From positions 1-7,037 of the forward strand of contig CAMNLO010000085.1 of the NCBI GenBank assembly GCA_946543095.1: DNA of 7,037 nucleotides, written 5' to 3'. Under the pieces are notes generated by a model. It made no database searches and was not told where the DNA came from. It saw nothing but the letters and a program-made list of their open reading frames with translations. The position numbers were made by a program, and so were the translations under genes. Position 1 is the stretch's first letter. Each line of letters starts with the position of its first letter. Of this stretch, positions 6,470 to 7,037 are shown piece after piece. This DNA is from an uncultured bacterium. GTDB taxonomy: Bacteria > Bacillota > Clostridia > Lachnospirales > Lachnospiraceae.

Positions 6470-6544
6470 GGTCAAACTCCGTATGGAATTTATTTTTTCG
6501 CTGCCCGCAGTAGAGAGCGAAGAGGAAGATTCGTGAGGTCAAAC
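6419..6544 (+). repeat. Direct repeat of the kinase 3' end (two 59-bp copies, 67-bp period)
   Basis: Copy 1 (6419-6477) is the last 16 codons of the kinase, its TGA and the next eight bases, ggtcaaac. Copy 2 (6486-6544) repeats all of this. By my count 53 of 59 positions match. All six differences are at third codon positions and all are synonymous, so both copies encode EFIFSLPAVESEEEDS and stop. Copy 2 is preceded by an ATG at 6483, giving a 17-codon open frame that has no good ribosome binding site and is probably not a gene. Between the copies lie eight bases, tccgtatg. Possible origins are allele-replacing recombination with a related strain, deletion within a duplicated kinase gene, or an assembly join of two strain variants. 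Confidence 0.9.
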
Positions 6545-6566
6545 ATACAGAACCTGTAGTAAGCCT

Positions 6567-6585
6567 GCGGATGCCGGCGGTCCGC
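6567..6585 (+). other. Small GC-rich hairpin upstream of the third family member
   Basis: GCGGA (6567-6571) can pair with TCCGC (6581-6585) around a nine-base loop. No T run follows, so it is not a terminator. It lies in the 147-bp gap between the kinase stop and ATG 6617. The rest of that gap is the duplicated kinase end plus about 70 bases with no promoter that I can defend. Confidence 0.2.
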
Positions 6586-6616
6586 GTAAACAAAAGACCG
6601 GGAAAGAGGGTTGCCT

Positions 6617-7037
6617 ATGGAAGAATTACTGCAGAAAAGGAAACAGAAGGAACAGGTGTCTGTCCGGACGGAACAGACGAAGGAGCGGCAGAAAAACCTT
6701 CAGAAATAGGGTGTCCGGGAACAGACTATAAGCGAAAAAAAGCAGGAGAAAGGCTCCCGGACCCTGAAGAAGCTGCAGGAGGATGAGCAGAAGGCCGAAG
6801 AGAAGCTTGAGGAGCTGAAAGAGGAAGAAGGCAGGCTTCAGTGGCTGTTTGACAAGTTTAAGGAATCTCCCACAGAGGCTGCGGAGGAGCTCTTTGACGG
6901 AGCAGAGGAGCTTCAGAAGTATGTGGAGGAGTTCCGGCAGAAGAATGAAGAGGGAGACCTGATCGGATTTGTCCGGGAGTTTCGTCTGCCCGATGCCATG
7001 AAGGAAAAGATGGACGAATATCTTTCCGCGCTCTACG
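6617..7037 (+). pseudogene. Third, divergent member of the family-A/B group, interrupted by an in-frame TAG and cut by the window edge
   Basis: ATG 6617 follows GAGGG (6606-6610) with six bases between. The frame runs 30 codons (MEELLQKRKQKEQ...) to TAG at 6707-6709, then stays open in the same frame to the window end at 7037. Sequence on both sides of the TAG is the same kind of Lys/Glu/Gln-rich helix. Counting the TAG as residue 31, EELQKY falls at 97-102 and FVREFRL at 118-124. In family A the matching AELEQH is at 96-101 and FVRDFRL at 115-121, so the interrupted frame is in register with its relative. The nearest in-frame start after the TAG is GTG 6923, inside the conserved region and too late for an intact protein. 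The likeliest explanation is a CAG-to-TAG nonsense change, so a decaying gene. A sequencing error or stop read-through cannot be excluded. The C-terminal part is not visible. Confidence 0.6.

Noticed and set aside
6483..6536. Mini-gene of 17 codons (MEFIFSLPAVES...)
   Set aside because: It is the copied tail of the kinase; the ATG arises at the repeat junction and lacks a well-spaced ribosome binding site.
6571..6786. Plus-strand open frame of 71 codons after the kinase
   Set aside because: It is a different frame over the start of the third family member. Composition and register with family A support the frame from 6617 instead.

Overview
The window looks like chromosome from a Gram-positive, Clostridia-type bacterium; a Lachnospiraceae-like gut anaerobe is my best guess. 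That rests on strong GGAGG-type ribosome binding sites, moderately high GC with many AGG/AGA arginine and GAG/AAG codons, a secreted Tim44-like/zinc-ribbon membrane protein and a tandem-GNAT protein. All supported genes are on the + strand. There are no tRNA or rRNA genes, CRISPR arrays, transposases or integrases.

Layout. Positions 1-111 hold a probable promoter and leader. Positions 112-1110 encode a membrane-anchored Tim44-like protein with an acidic Ser/Trp/Asp repeat region and a C-terminal zinc ribbon. An AT-rich gap with a stem-loop follows, then a GNAT-type acetyltransferase (1193-2008). A 130-bp gap carries a good promoter whose -10 box lies inside a perfect palindrome. It leads into two adjacent paralogous genes of a family I do not recognise: A (2139-3605) and B (3692-5020). 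Two hairpins lie between them. A membrane sensor histidine kinase (5042-6469) starts 21 bp after B. The last 16 codons of the kinase, its stop and the next 8 bases are repeated 67 bp downstream, with only synonymous differences. From 6617 to the window edge runs a third, divergent relative of A and B. It is interrupted by an in-frame TAG and is cut off by the window end.

How the genes may work together (inference). A, B and the kinase probably form one transcription unit from the promoter near 2082-2109, with the third relative behind them. No response regulator is visible, so the kinase is either an orphan whose partner is elsewhere, or it works with this coiled-coil protein family. The family has no motif I can tie to an enzyme class; its N-termini are charged helices and the rest is a helix-rich domain conserved between A and B. 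The cluster of kinase plus three family members is the most novel content here. The Tim44-like and GNAT genes are more ordinary and may be independent units.
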